A stretch of 64,000 nucleotides of DNA from Todiramphus chloris collaris (taxonomy: Eukaryota > Chordata > Aves > Coraciiformes > Alcedinidae). Below are positions 25,044 through 35,597 of this stretch, piece by piece; the first letter of the stretch is position 1; every line of letters begins with the position of its first letter. Both the position numbers and the translations under genes were made by a program. Location of the stretch: positions 30,502,826 to 30,566,825 of the forward strand of contig JANVCC010000021.1 in the NCBI GenBank assembly GCA_025345505.1, read 5' to 3'. Below the pieces are notes generated by a model. The model saw nothing but the letters and a program-made list of their open reading frames with translations, did no database searches and was not told the origin of the DNA.

Positions 25044-25863
25044 ATGGGCCAGCTGAACTGCTGCTTTGTCTCCAGGTAGGCTTCCCCATGGCTCGGGGAC
25101 ACGCCGGCACAGCCGGGCCCCGCAGCAGCAGCCGCCTGGCTCATACCCGACACCGTCTGCTCTGCAGGGACGAGCCTGACCCCGAGCAGCAGCGCACGCC
25201 CGTCCCAGCAGCACCCCAGCCACGGCTGCAGCAGCGAGTGCAGGTGACCCAGGGCCGCCAGGCGAGGAAGAGGCACCTCCTCCTCTGCGATGACACCTTG
25301 GTCATTGCCAAGAGCAAGTAAGACTCGCAGAGCCCGGCTGCCTTTCCTGCCAAGCCCGGGCACCGGGGCAGGGAGACCCAAGGAGCAGCCTCAGATCCCC
25401 AGCACACTGCTGTTGGATGCACCCACGGCTGCGCCCGGGGCAGGGGGATGCCAGCGGCAAACCAGCAGGCTCAGACACCTCCAGCTCACTCCCTGCTGCT
25501 CCTCTCTGCAGACGTGGCAGCGCCCCATGCCCAGAGCTCTGCCTGGCCCTGGGCCAGATTCAGGTGCTGACCAGAAGTAAGGGGTTGGCTGGGGATGCTG
25601 CCGAGGAGGAGGAGGAGGAGGAAGGCGAGCCCACCAGATCCCTTGTCCTTGTCTGTCCCCACGGCTCCTGTGTGGTCACTTTCCAGTGAGTCCTGCCCAC
25701 AGGGCTCTGTCCTGCCTCTGTGACTGTCCCAATGGGGAGGGGCAGGGCTGTGCCAGGGCCACCTCTGCCTGCAGCCTGGGCAGCAGTGGGCACTCAGGCT
25801 GTTTCTCCTCTCTTTCAGCAGCTCCCGCATGCTGAAGGAGCTCTGGGTCAACGCGCTCTGTGG
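25044..25863 (+). CDS. ARHGAP20/TAGAP-like gene fragment: N-terminus and PH-like domain, four exons
   Basis: Four plus-strand exons can be read: 25044-25075 (from ATG; the exon may begin at 25020), 25168-25317, 25512-25685 and 25819-25863. All introns are GT-AG, short (92, 194 and 133 bp) and phase 2, and the frame stays open across every junction, giving about 133 residues. The model starts MGQLNCCFVS, continues through a Pro/Gln-rich linker (EQQRTPVPAAPQPRLQQRVQ) and RHLLLCDDTLVIAKSK. It ends with an acidic Glu run, SLVLVCPHGSCVVTF and SSRMLKELWVNALCG. Strand pairs of the LFLFSD-LLIAKS type and a final amphipathic KELW helix are the pattern of the PH domain in the ARHGAP20/TAGAP RhoGAP family, which regulates Rho GTPases. 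No RhoGAP-domain or Ras-association exon was recognised downstream, where a tandem array follows after about 570 bp. It may be a truncated paralogue or the 5' part of a gene continuing in unrecognised form. Confidence 0.6.
25076..25167 (+). other. Predicted intron 1 (92 bp)
   Basis: Donor CAG/GTAGGC at 25075/25076 and acceptor CTGCTCTGCAG ending at 25167. Phase 2 on both sides: AG from exon 1 plus G from exon 2 forms an Arg codon. Confidence 0.5.
25318..25511 (+). other. Predicted intron 2 (194 bp)
   Basis: Donor GCAA/GTAAGA and acceptor CTCCTCTCTGCAG, phase 2. AA plus A forms a Lys codon, giving SKRGSAP across the junction. Confidence 0.6.
25686..25818 (+). other. Predicted intron 3 (133 bp)
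   Basis: Donor TTCCA/GTGAGT and acceptor TCTCCTCTCTTTCAG, phase 2. CA plus C forms His, giving VVTFHSSR across the junction. Confidence 0.6.
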
Positions 25864-26425
25864 GTAAGCCATGCCCGGCAGTACAGCCTGGGGAACCCCA
25901 GCTCACAGCATGGGAGGCTGCAGGATCACCCTTTCCTTCAGCCTGGTGCGGAGAAGTGGCACTCTCCTTTCCCCACCAGCAGCAAAGGCAGACTTCACCA
26001 CTTGACCAGTGAACTTGGAGAAGACAAGGTCAGGACAGCTCTTATCTCTTCCTCTCATAAGCCAGCTGTTGTGATATTCTGGGGCTCCTGCTGCTCTTTT
26101 CCCAGAGCACATCTGTCCTCACCACTCAGCAGAAGAACGATGAGTCTGCAAGAAACATGAGCTGGCATTGCTGGAGGTTGGTGGAGGGTGACTGACGTGT
26201 TCTTTGTTATCCTGTGTTTTACAGATGCAGGTCAAGTAAGGGACAAAGGCTGGTCATAGGTGCACTCCAGCTCCAGCCAAAGAGGCAGAGATTTGTGAAC
26301 CTCCTCAAGGACAGTTTAAAAAAAAAGATAAAATAAAAAGCGAAAAGACAAGATTCTTCCAGATTTATAGGCTGGTATTCATAAGGTTATGGACTGTGAC
26401 TCACACATATATGTTTTCTACTGAC
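25864..26425. other. Downstream flank of the gene fragment
   Basis: Starts with the donor GTAAGC at 25864. GC content declines through this stretch. Several acceptor-like sites occur (CTTTCCTTCAG ending at 25941, TGTTTTACAG near 26224), but no downstream exon gives a recognisable RhoGAP domain. A purine-rich patch with AATAAAAAG lies near 26320-26340. Confidence 0.45.
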
Positions 26426-27088
26426 TCCTTAATCCAGATTCCAAGAAAGAGATGGGACCACCGCATGGGACTCAAGTTTCTGCAGGCACACAGCCAAAGA
26501 TTCACCAGGACACTGACACAATGATAAGTCAAGAAGACAGTAGCAGAGTATAGCCTTGGGATTCCAATGGTGATGGATTGTGCCTAACCAACTATTTCTT
26601 TTCCCTTCCTATTGGATCCAGAGACAAAAAAAAGACACAGGATCAAAACAGGGTCCTCTGGTTTGTGCAGGCACACAGCCAGAGGTTTGGCAACACTGAA
26701 GACACTGACACAAAGATAAATGCAGAAGTTATTGTCAGATTATTGCCAAGGGATTCCAAAGGTGATGGATTGTGGCTGACGCACTAATTCTTTTTCATTC
26801 GTCTTTGATCCAGAGACCAAGAAAGGGACAGGACCAGCACATGGGCCTCTGGATTCTGCAGGCACACAGCCTGAGGTTAGGCAGCACTGAGAAGGACACT
26901 GACACAATGATAAGTGCTGAAGATATTGGCAGAGTATTGGCCTAGGATTCCAATGGTGATGGATTGTGGCTGACCCACTATTTGTTTATCCTTCCTTTTT
27001 GATCCAAACACTGAGAAAGAGACAGGACCAGAATATGGGCCTCTGGTTTCTGCAGGCAAACAGAGAGAGATTCAGCAGCACTGAGAAG

Positions 27089-27109
27089 GACACTGACACA
27101 AAGGTAAGT
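27089..27109 (+). other. Intact donor-like site in an array unit
   Basis: ACAAAG/GTAAGT with GT at 27104. Most sister units carry ATAAGT here. Equivalent GT-containing sites occur at about 27688, 28442 (GTAATT) and 29787. Confidence 0.6.
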
Positions 27110-29559
27110 AAAGAAGATATTGGAGCAATATTAGTCCTGAAATACTGATGCTGATGGGTTGAGGCTGACCCACTATGTCTTTAACCATCCTCTTTGATAC
27201 AGAGACCAAAAAAGGGACAGGAACTGTGCATAGGCCTCTGGTTTGTGAAGGTCCATAGACAGGGATTGGGTAGCACTGAGAAGGACACTGACACAAAGAT
27301 AAGTGCTGTAGATATTGTCAGATTATTGACCTGAGATTACAATGGTGATGGGTTTTTGCTGACCCAATATTTTTTTTTCCCTCTTGATTGATCCAGATAT
27401 GAAGAAAGGGACAGGACCAGAACATGGGCCTCTGGTTTCTGCAGTCACACAGGCAGAGACTCACCAGCACTGAAAAGACACTGACACAAAGAAAAGTGCT
27501 GAATATATTGACAGATAATTGGCCTGGGATTTCAATGCTGAATGGTTTCTGGCTGACCCACTCTTTCCTTTTCCTTCTACTTCAATCCAGAGACAAAGAA
27601 AGGGACAGAACCAGCACACAAGTCTCTGGTTTCTGTAGGAAGAGATACAGACGTTTAGGCAGCACTGAGAAGGAATCTGACACAAAGGTAAGTAAAAAAG
27701 TTATGGGCACAATATTAGGCTTGTAATTCCAAAGGTGATGGATTGTGGCTTACCCAATCTTTCTTTTTCCTTCCTCTTCGATATAGTGACCAAAAATGGA
27801 CAATATCAGCATATGTGCCTTAGGTATATGCAGGGAGACAACACCGAGAAGGGCACTGAACAATGCTAAGTGCTGAAGATAATAGCAGAGTATAACTTTG
27901 AGATTCCAATGGTGATTGATTGTGCCTGACCCAATATTTCTTTTTCATTCGGCCTTTATCCAGAGAACCAGAAAGGCACAGGGCCATCATAGAGCACTCT
28001 GCATTGTGCAGGCGCACTGACAGAGGTTAGGCAGCACTGAGAAGGACACTGACACAAAGTGCTACAGATATTGACAGATTATTGCTTTAAGATACTAACA
28101 GTTAAGGAATGTGTCTAACCCACTATTTCTTTTTCCTTCCACTTTGATTCACAGACCAAGAAAAGGACAGGACTAGCATAGCAGACTCTGGTTTCTGCAG
28201 GCATACAGCCTGAGGTTAGGCAGCACTGAGAAGGACAGTGACACAAAAATAAGTGAAGAAGATATTGGCAGAGTATTGGCCTGAGATTCCAGTGGTGATG
28301 GATAGTGGCTGACCCAATCTGTCTTTTTCCTTCCTCTTGGATCTAGACACCAAAAACGTACACGACCAAAATAGGGCTCTCTGGTTTTTGCAGGCGCACT
28401 GACAGAGATTCAGCAGCACTGAGATGGACACTGACACACAGGTAATTCTAAAGATATTGACAGAGTATTGGCTTGGGATTGCAATGGTGATGGAATGTGG
28501 CTGTGGCTGACCCAATCATTCTTTTTCCTTCATCTTTGGAACAGAGACCAAGAAAAGGTAAGGACCATCATAGGGGACACTGCTTTGTGCAGGCACACAG
28601 CCTGAGGTTAGGTGGCACTGAGAAGGATAGTGACACAAAGATAAGTGCTGAAGATATTGGCCTCGGATACCTAAGGTCACAGATTGTGGCTGACCCAATC
28701 TTTCCTTTTCCTTCCTCTTTGATAAAGAGACCAAGAAATGTACAGGATCAGCACATGGGCCTCTGTCTTCTGCAGGGACACAGAGACTGAATGTCACCGA
28801 GAAGGACACTGATACAATGATAAGTGAGGAAGATAGTAGCAGAATATTAGGCCCAGGATTCCAGTGGTGATGGATTGTGGCTGACGCATTCTTTCTTTTT
28901 TCTTCCTCTTGGATTCAGAGACCAAAATGGTACAGGACCAAAATGGGGCCCTCTAGGTATTGCAGGCACACAGACAGAGGTTTTTCAGCACTGAGAAGGA
29001 TGCAGACACAGAGCTAAGTGCTTTATATATTGTCAGAGTATTGGCCTTGGATTCCAATGGTGATGGATGTTACCTGACCCATTATTTCTTTTTCCTTCCT
29101 CTTTGATACAGAGAGCAAAAAAGGGTCAGAACCAGCACATGGGCCTCTGGCTTTTTAAGGCACACAGCCACAGGTTCAGCAGCACTGAGAAGGACAGTGA
29201 CACAATGATAAGTGCTGAAGATTTTGGCAGAGTATTGGCTTGGATTCCAATGGTGATGGATTGTGCCTGAACCACTATTTCTTTTTCCTTCCTCTTTTAT
29301 ACAGAGACCAAAAAAAGGGTCAGAACCAGCACATGGGTATCTGGCTTTTTAAGACACTGCCTGAGTTTAGGCAGCACTGAGAAGGACACTTACACAAAGT
29401 TAAGGGACGAAGATATTGCCAGAGTACTGGCTGGGTTACCAATGGTGACGGATTGTGCCTGACCCATTCCTTCTTTTTCCTTCCTCTTTGATCCACAGAC
29501 TAAGAAAAGGACAGGACCAGCATAGGGGACTCTGGTTTGTGCAGGCATACAGCGTGAGG

Positions 29560-30126
29560 TTAGGCATCACTGAGAAGGAAACTGACACAAAGATAAGTGA
29601 TGAAGATATTGTCAGAGTATTGGCTTGGGATTGCAATGGTGATGGATTGTGACTGACCCACTATTTCTTTAAACATCCTCTTTGATCCAGAGACCAAGAA
29701 AAGGATAGCACTAGTATAGGGGACTCTGGTATCTGCAGGCACACAGCCTAAGGTTCCGCAGCACTGAGAAGGGCACTGACACAAAGGTAAGTGCTGAAGT
29801 CTTGTCAGAGTTTTGGCCTGGGCTTCCAATGGTGATGGATTGTGGCTGACCCAATCTTTCTTTCCCTTTCTCTTTGATAAAAAGACCAAGAAATGGAAAG
29901 AACCAGAGCATGGGACTCTGGTTTCTGCAGGGACACAGAAGTTCAACAGCACTGAGAAGGACACGGACATAAAGAAAAGTGCTCTAAATATTGACCGATT
30001 ATTGGCTGGGCTTTCCAATGGTGATGGATTTTGTCTGACCCATTCTTTCTTTTTCCTTCCTCTTTGATAAAGAGACCAAGAAACGTACAGGACCAGCACA
30101 TGGGCCTCTGGTTTCTGCAGGGACAC
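29560..30126 (-). other. Periodic 188-codon open frame antisense to three array units
   Basis: The minus strand is open over about three 192-bp units and gives a roughly 64-residue periodic reading: CQCPSQC, then CVPAETRVPC, then FLVFLSKRKGK and NPSPLE motifs recurring. Related shorter minus-strand frames occur in other units. Because 192 is a multiple of three, any stop-free phase extends automatically over neighbours, so openness is weak evidence for coding. No recognised domain and no promoter seen. Confidence 0.3.
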
Positions 30127-30352
30127 AGAGACTGAACGTCACTGAGAAGGACACTGACACAATGATAAGTGAGGAAGATAGCAGCAGAATATTAGGCCTA
30201 GAATTACAAAGATAATGGATTTTGCCTGACCCATTCTTTCTTTTTCCTTCCTGTTGGATCCATAGGCTAAAAAAGGTACAGGTCCAAATTGGGCCCTCTA
30301 TTTTTCTCAGGCATACAGTCAGAGGTTAGGAAGCAATGAGAAGGACACTGAT

Positions 30353-30581
30353 TACTCTACATCCAAAGTTATCCAATGTTTATAGTTATACTGCCATTTA
30401 ATTATTCCAGCAGTAACAAAATATATTTGTGCATTCCGTACTTGAAGTAAGAAGATCAAAAACTTTAAATCAACTTCATTTCATTTAATGTTAAAGATGA
30501 TGTGAAGAGTCAATTTCTCCTTTTCTCTTTTAGAGACATAAGAAACTTCTGGTAATTTATATCATATTACTTTAATGCTTC
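30353..30581. other. Unique AT-rich spacer
   Basis: Lies between the end of the tandem array and the next LTR. Nothing recognised. Confidence 0.6.
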
Positions 30582-30586
30582 CATGC

Positions 30587-31334
30587 TGTCAAGGTTTAGG
30601 GTCAGGGATATCCGCTAGACCTCTAACAGATGCTCTCTGTTAATTCTCCTCCCTCCTCAAATGGGAAGAGAAAGGAAAAAAAGGAGAGAGATTTAGTGAT
30701 TAGAAAAGAAAGATAGAGCAACTTTAATGAAAACAGTAGTAATAAAATGGAATATATACAATTATATAAAAAACAGTGTCAAACTCTATCCCCCCTGATA
30801 GCAATTACATCACTGTCACCACTGATGCTGTGGAGCAGGCACCAGGAAGTGCCACACTGAGCCCAGTGGCAGACAGGAACCAAACTGAGGAGCTGAATTC
30901 TTGAACTGGATTCAGGAACACAAGGATCAGGATTCAAGGTAGAATGGACAGAAGCCTCTTCAGATGCTGGCCATTGAGAAAGAGACAATGAGAGCTTGAC
31001 CCTTGTGAACCCTCAGCTTTATACTGAATATGATATATATGGGATGGAATACCCATTGGTCAGTTTAAGGTCACATGTCCTCTCCACTCCTCCCCACAGG
31101 TGTAGCCTTTTTACTGCATCCTCCAACTTGGTACACAAGATTTATCAGTGACCTTGGTATATACATCAATCCTTGGTAGTAGCTCTAAACATCAGGCATT
31201 ATCATTGCTAGAAGCAGTCACTGTCTGCAAAAACGTGGCATTAACTTCAGACAGTGCAGTTACTTAGAAGAGACTGAGCTGAAAAGTAAAAATCACTGAA
31301 CAGAATCAGTTCTGTTCTAACTCAAACCAGGACA
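30587..31334 (-). mobile_element. Solo LTR (748 bp, 5-bp TSD), family copy A
   Basis: On the plus strand it starts TGTCAAGGTTTAGGGTCAGG and ends AACCAGGACA. It is flanked by the exact duplication CATGC (30582-30586 and 31335-31339). It is the reverse complement of the family at 56124-56914. Antisense TATA region AGCTTTATAC at 31016-31025, antisense ATTAAA (TTTAAT) near 30724. A 5-bp duplication suits an ERVL/class III-type avian LTR, but the family name is not fixed. Internal viral genes absent. Confidence 0.92.
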
Positions 31335-31339
31335 CATGC

Positions 31340-32361
31340 ATCTTACATTTAAATAAATGCTATTATCTATCTGTGTGCAAATTACCACTGCAGAAAGCAT
31401 TAAGCTTAGAGGTCAAATCATTTGCTTAGTGTTTGCTTAATAATACACATTTACTAGAAAGATATGGTACTTTGTAATTTTTGTAATTTAGATCATGAGT
31501 TGCCAGTAGAACAGTTATGTATACTGTAGAATGAATAAATTCCAGATATCAAGACAAGAATTATTTATTCTCATATAACTTTTGGCCACATCATTACTGG
31601 AGTATATTCTTTCTGACACTTAGAGAATAATTCTAGGTATATGTTTTCTGTACATTGTACCAATGTATATTTTACTGTACAAAACAATAGAACCTGGAGA
31701 TTTCCTTCTGATAAATTTATTTTTAGCTTTTCTTTTACATGAGGAATAATCTTATTGACTGTACACAATCTGAGATATGTAAGTAAAGCTGAATCAGAAT
31801 TATATTTTGTCTTCTAAATGGGAAACCTGTGTCACCACCACATATGGGGGCAAGATTCATTTAAATTCTCTTTATGCATATATAACACAGATGTCAATAG
31901 CTGAGCCAATTGGTTAGACTATGTTTACAACAGATGGAATAAAAATAGAACTTCTTGGAAATGCTTATCTGATCAGTTGTAGACATCTACCATAGGATTA
32001 AATAAATCTTTATTTAGAAGTACCAGTTTCTCTCTATTGAGAGGTTAAATGACTGGTTTGAACATATTCATGTTCTTTAAAGACATTTAAAGTTTATATT
32101 CTCTGCTTTCTGGTGACATTTGCTCATTCTGCCATTTAGAAGACAAAGAACATCTAGTTTCAGAATGTTTTACATTTTATACAGCCCTTTCGCAGTCACC
32201 ATTAGTATGAAAATAATTACTATATTTTGCTGAAAGATGTATTTGTCCACACATTTCATAAGTTCTTGCTGGCAAGCTGTATATCCCTGCTTGTGACAAG
32301 TTTATTTGACTTTTCCACCTATCAATATATCCCCGTGCCATCTTTGACTGGACGTTTATAC
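31340..32361. other. Unique AT-rich DNA
   Basis: No gene or repeat recognised. Confidence 0.6.
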
Positions 32362-32980
32362 TGTGTAGGAAGTTAACCTTGGATGACTGCCACGTGCCCA
32401 GCAAGCCACTTACTCCCCTTCTCAGCAGGATAGGGGAGGAGAAAATAAGATGAAAAAGAGTGAGTGATGAGTCAAGATAAAGGAGGTTCAATAAAGGAAG
32501 GAAAACAAAACAAAAAATAAGTTTACACATGGAAGTGAAGGAAACCAAAAGCTTTATTCTTCCCATCAGCAAGTGAGTTTATTTATTCATTTATTTATTC
32601 TTCCCAGGCAGTTCCTGGGAAGTAGGGCTTTTGTACACACAGGGGTTGCTCTTTGAACACAAACTTCATAAAAAAGAATGTCATCCCCTTCTCCTTTGTC
32701 CTAGCATGTTTTTTGCTGAGTATACAACATATGATATGACATATCCCTTCGGTCAGTTTGGGTCAGTTGCCCTGGCTATGTCCCTCCCATGACCTTGCCC
32801 ACACCAGTGTACTGGGTGAGACAGGGGAATGTTGGAGCGACCGCCTTGATGCTGTGCCAGCCCTTCTCAGCAGTAGCCAAAATACTGGTGTGTTATCAAT
32901 ACCTTTCTACCAATAAAAAGCACTGCACTACAAAGGCTTCCATGGGGAAAATCAGCTCCATCTCAGCCAGACCAAATATA
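32362..32980 (-). mobile_element. Diverged solo LTR, ERVL-type (about 620 bp)
   Basis: Matches in antisense the common avian LTR whose sense strand starts near TGTGCTGGTTTTGGCTGGGA. Blocks seen here include ATCTCAGCCAGACC at the right end, GGTGTGTTATCAATACC near 32888, CTTCTCAGCAGTAGCC near 32863, ACATATCCCTTCGGTCAGTT near 32738, CCCATCAGCAAGTG near 32561 and AGTCAAGATAAAGGAGG-TTCAATA near 32470. A secondary TTTA microsatellite at 32577-32602 lies inside. No exact target duplication was found and the ends are approximate. It is older than the other LTRs. Confidence 0.75.
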
Positions 32981-35279
32981 AATTGGAAGAAACAGAGTAA
33001 AATAATGCATTTATTTTCCAAGAATTCAGATAGGAACTCCCACTTTCATTAAGGATATGACTCATCATCAAAAAAAACCCACAAAATTGCTCTGAGGGAT
33101 AGGAGAATATTTGGTATTTTAAATTGTTTCTCAGATTCCCACCTGATAGGTAACTAAATATCTTTGTATTCCAAGAATTCATGATAAACCATCATTGATT
33201 TTGCACCTCATATGCACATTCCGCTTCTGTTGTACTAACAAATAGTACTGTCACATACTGCCTAATATATGGACATAAATATAACATCTATGTGAAGTAA
33301 ATTAATACATATTAAGATACACTTTTGCAAGAAAACAAGCAGGGTTGAGGGTACTATATAGAGGGTTGACACTCTTTTCCCATTCCAGACTTCTTCCTGT
33401 CTCATCACTCTGTACGTGTTACCTGTAACACATGTGAAATAAAACCAGGATATCCATGTGGATTTGACCTCAGCTCAGCATCTGAAAATGAAGTGCTCTC
33501 AGTAGGGACACAGTGTATATCATTCTTTAGTGCGTGCATGTGTTCCCTGAACATACACCTCTTTAAATTCTATTCCCACTTTCTACCTTTATTTCCTATA
33601 AAGTGATCACTTATGACAGCACCCATGCAAACAAGTACAGGATGGATTGTACTAGGCTAAAATACACCATGGCAAGTTAGTAACATAATATTATTAAAAC
33701 ATATAGTGCAACTAGTGTAATAATCATCAATTCCATAAATCATTTATCAATTAGTAAGCGCCAAATAAAAGTGGTGTACTCCAGTGAAAGTCTCACTTTC
33801 CATTAAAGGACTGACACAGGCCCCTGCCTGCTTTCATTGCTCTCTCTTGTTTTCTGCTGGAGAAATAAGCCAGGAAGCAGTAACAGCACATTGCTGTATT
33901 TCAACACAAGCTTAAGGTCCACAGCAGTCTATACCCTGTATTCTTAGGCCTATCCCATATTTATAAGCTTATCTGTTTGGAGGTTTTTTTACTGTATCAG
34001 TAGGTTTAATGAAAATTATTATTTTTCCTCCTATAATCTCTTAATTAATTAATAAAAGAACATATGAAATCTGTATTTTTCACTGTTTTCTTAAGCAATC
34101 TGTTATCGCTACTATCTTGCTCACATTCCTGGACTCCTCATTTATTATTCCTCATTTTCTTGTATCACTCATATTTTAGTTTGTTGTTTCAAAAAATAAT
34201 AAAAAAAATAGTTATACTAGCTTCAATATTAGGAAACTTATTAAAAAAAAAAATCAAAACATAAGCAGTAGAAATAGAATTATAAACTGCAATTTTAAGG
34301 AAAAGAAACTGTAAAATATCTAAATTTATCACACTTGATGTAGCAATGAAAGAATTTATTGCTCAGGAAAAGTTACCATATGAGACCTGTCATGCTAACA
34401 TAACAGGAAATCTGAGGTATGTATGCATCCCATAAAGAACACTATGTGGCAAGTTGTATGGAATTGGAACGCTCTAAGAAATTCTTGCACTTTTAGATAT
34501 AAAGGTTAGTTATAAGAGCTATAACTTTAATAGTTATAAAAGCTCTACTTTGCTTCAATCTGTGAGGTTATTCCTGAATGTGTATTTATCTCAAAGTTCA
34601 TACTGAACCCTTGGTCCTTGTGCATCTCAGCTGACCAGAAAATGTGATTGAGTCATAATAGTCAAAGAACTGTAATGTTGCTTGCCCAGATGTTACTTAT
34701 GGACTATAAAAGTAAGTCAAAGAAAAAGCTAAGGAAACTTTAAATTACCATGTGGGGAAATATTGTAATATCTGTGTTCAGTAAGGCGAGTTTACTGCAG
34801 TCAGGAGGGCTGTACGGACATTGAACACCAGACTCCATAAGTTTCAGTGCTCTTGGAGCAAAAGGGTCATTGTTTTTAGGGTGATGCATAAGGTTTTAGA
34901 AGTAGGCCAGACTTTTATACACATGTAGTTTAATGATATTAAATTACAATTCCAAATGTTTTCCCTGAACAACTATTTGTTAAATTGCTTTAATAGAAAT
35001 CTAAGTTAAAACTTTATTTTGATTGGTTTCCAAAAGCAATGAAATTGTAAGGGTGCTAAAAAGAGTGTCAAACTCTAGAAGTAATATAATTTAATTTACA
35101 GCTACATCAGTTTTAAATTAACAGTAGGATGAATTATTTGTAGGAATCTGTGTTTATTTCTAGTGTACAGTAAAAGTTTGAGCTGTCAGAGCAGAACTGG
35201 GCTGTTAGTACTGGTGCAGTACTTTTATTGTCTGGTTGTCTTCTAGCATTGCAAGATAGGGATAATAAAGTGACTGCTA

Positions 35280-35327
35280 CAAAAAAAAAAAAAAAAGAAA
35301 AAAAACAAACCAAACCAACAACAACAG
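35280..35327. repeat. A-rich tract with CAAAC units
   Basis: Poly(A) followed by AAAAC/CAAAC/CAACA units. Confidence 0.85.
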
Positions 35328-35571
35328 AACAATCTTCTTTTTTTTTTATTAAGAATGTTAAAAAAAGTATAACAGCCAAGTAGGTCATTAACTGAAAGCA
35401 AAATCTTCAAAGCACTTGAGCATTTGCTTTAAGATATGTATGTTTGATTATATGGGAATTCCAATTTTCAATATTTTGCCATTTTTTCCAGTAGTTGGAG
35501 TGAATATTGAGAATATTTAAAAAATAATTTATGACAAAATCACAATTTATGGAATTCACATATACTTACAT

Positions 35572-35597
35572 GTGTGCGTGTGTGTGTGTCTGTGTGG
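35572..35597. repeat. (TG)n microsatellite
   Basis: Imperfect TG repeat with single C interruptions. Confidence 0.85.

Larger units (their letters stand above)
26430..30352 (+). repeat. Tandem array, about 21 copies of a ~192-bp exon-like unit
   Basis: The landmark GACACTGACAC recurs at about 26509, 26701, 26895, 27089, 27284, 27477, 27673, 27852, 28045, 28234, 28427, 28626, 28805, 28999, 29193, 29385, 29578, 29772, 29960, 30150 and 30344. Spacing is 179-199 with a mean near 192 bp. Each unit has a pyrimidine tract ending GATCCAG, a 96-bp core (starting AGACCAAGAAAGGGACAGG and ending GACACTGACACAAAG), then (G/A)TAAGTGCTGAAGATATTG and CCAATGGTGATGGATTGTGG. Copies differ by scattered substitutions and small indels, so the array is not recently homogenised. 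The core is 32 codons in one frame and often open. The last unit stops abruptly at about 30352. Confidence 0.93.

Noticed and set aside
24836-25381. 181-codon minus-strand frame in the GC-rich island
   Set aside because: It lies antisense to the four-exon PH-like model. GC-rich DNA has few stops by chance, and the protein has no recognised domain, whereas the plus-strand model has matched splice phases.
26430-30352. Considered as a CRISPR-like or prokaryotic repeat array
   Set aside because: Units are ~192 bp, contiguous and mutually diverged, without short identical repeats and unique spacers. The surrounding CR1 and LTR elements show a bird genome.
32177-32572. 131-codon minus-strand frame
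   Set aside because: Crosses the border of the LTR at 32362 and has no recognised domain. Chance opening.
33340-33480. Short segment with GAAATAAAACC considered as LTR end
   Set aside because: Only a single polyadenylation-like motif. No terminal TG...CA pair with duplication was found.
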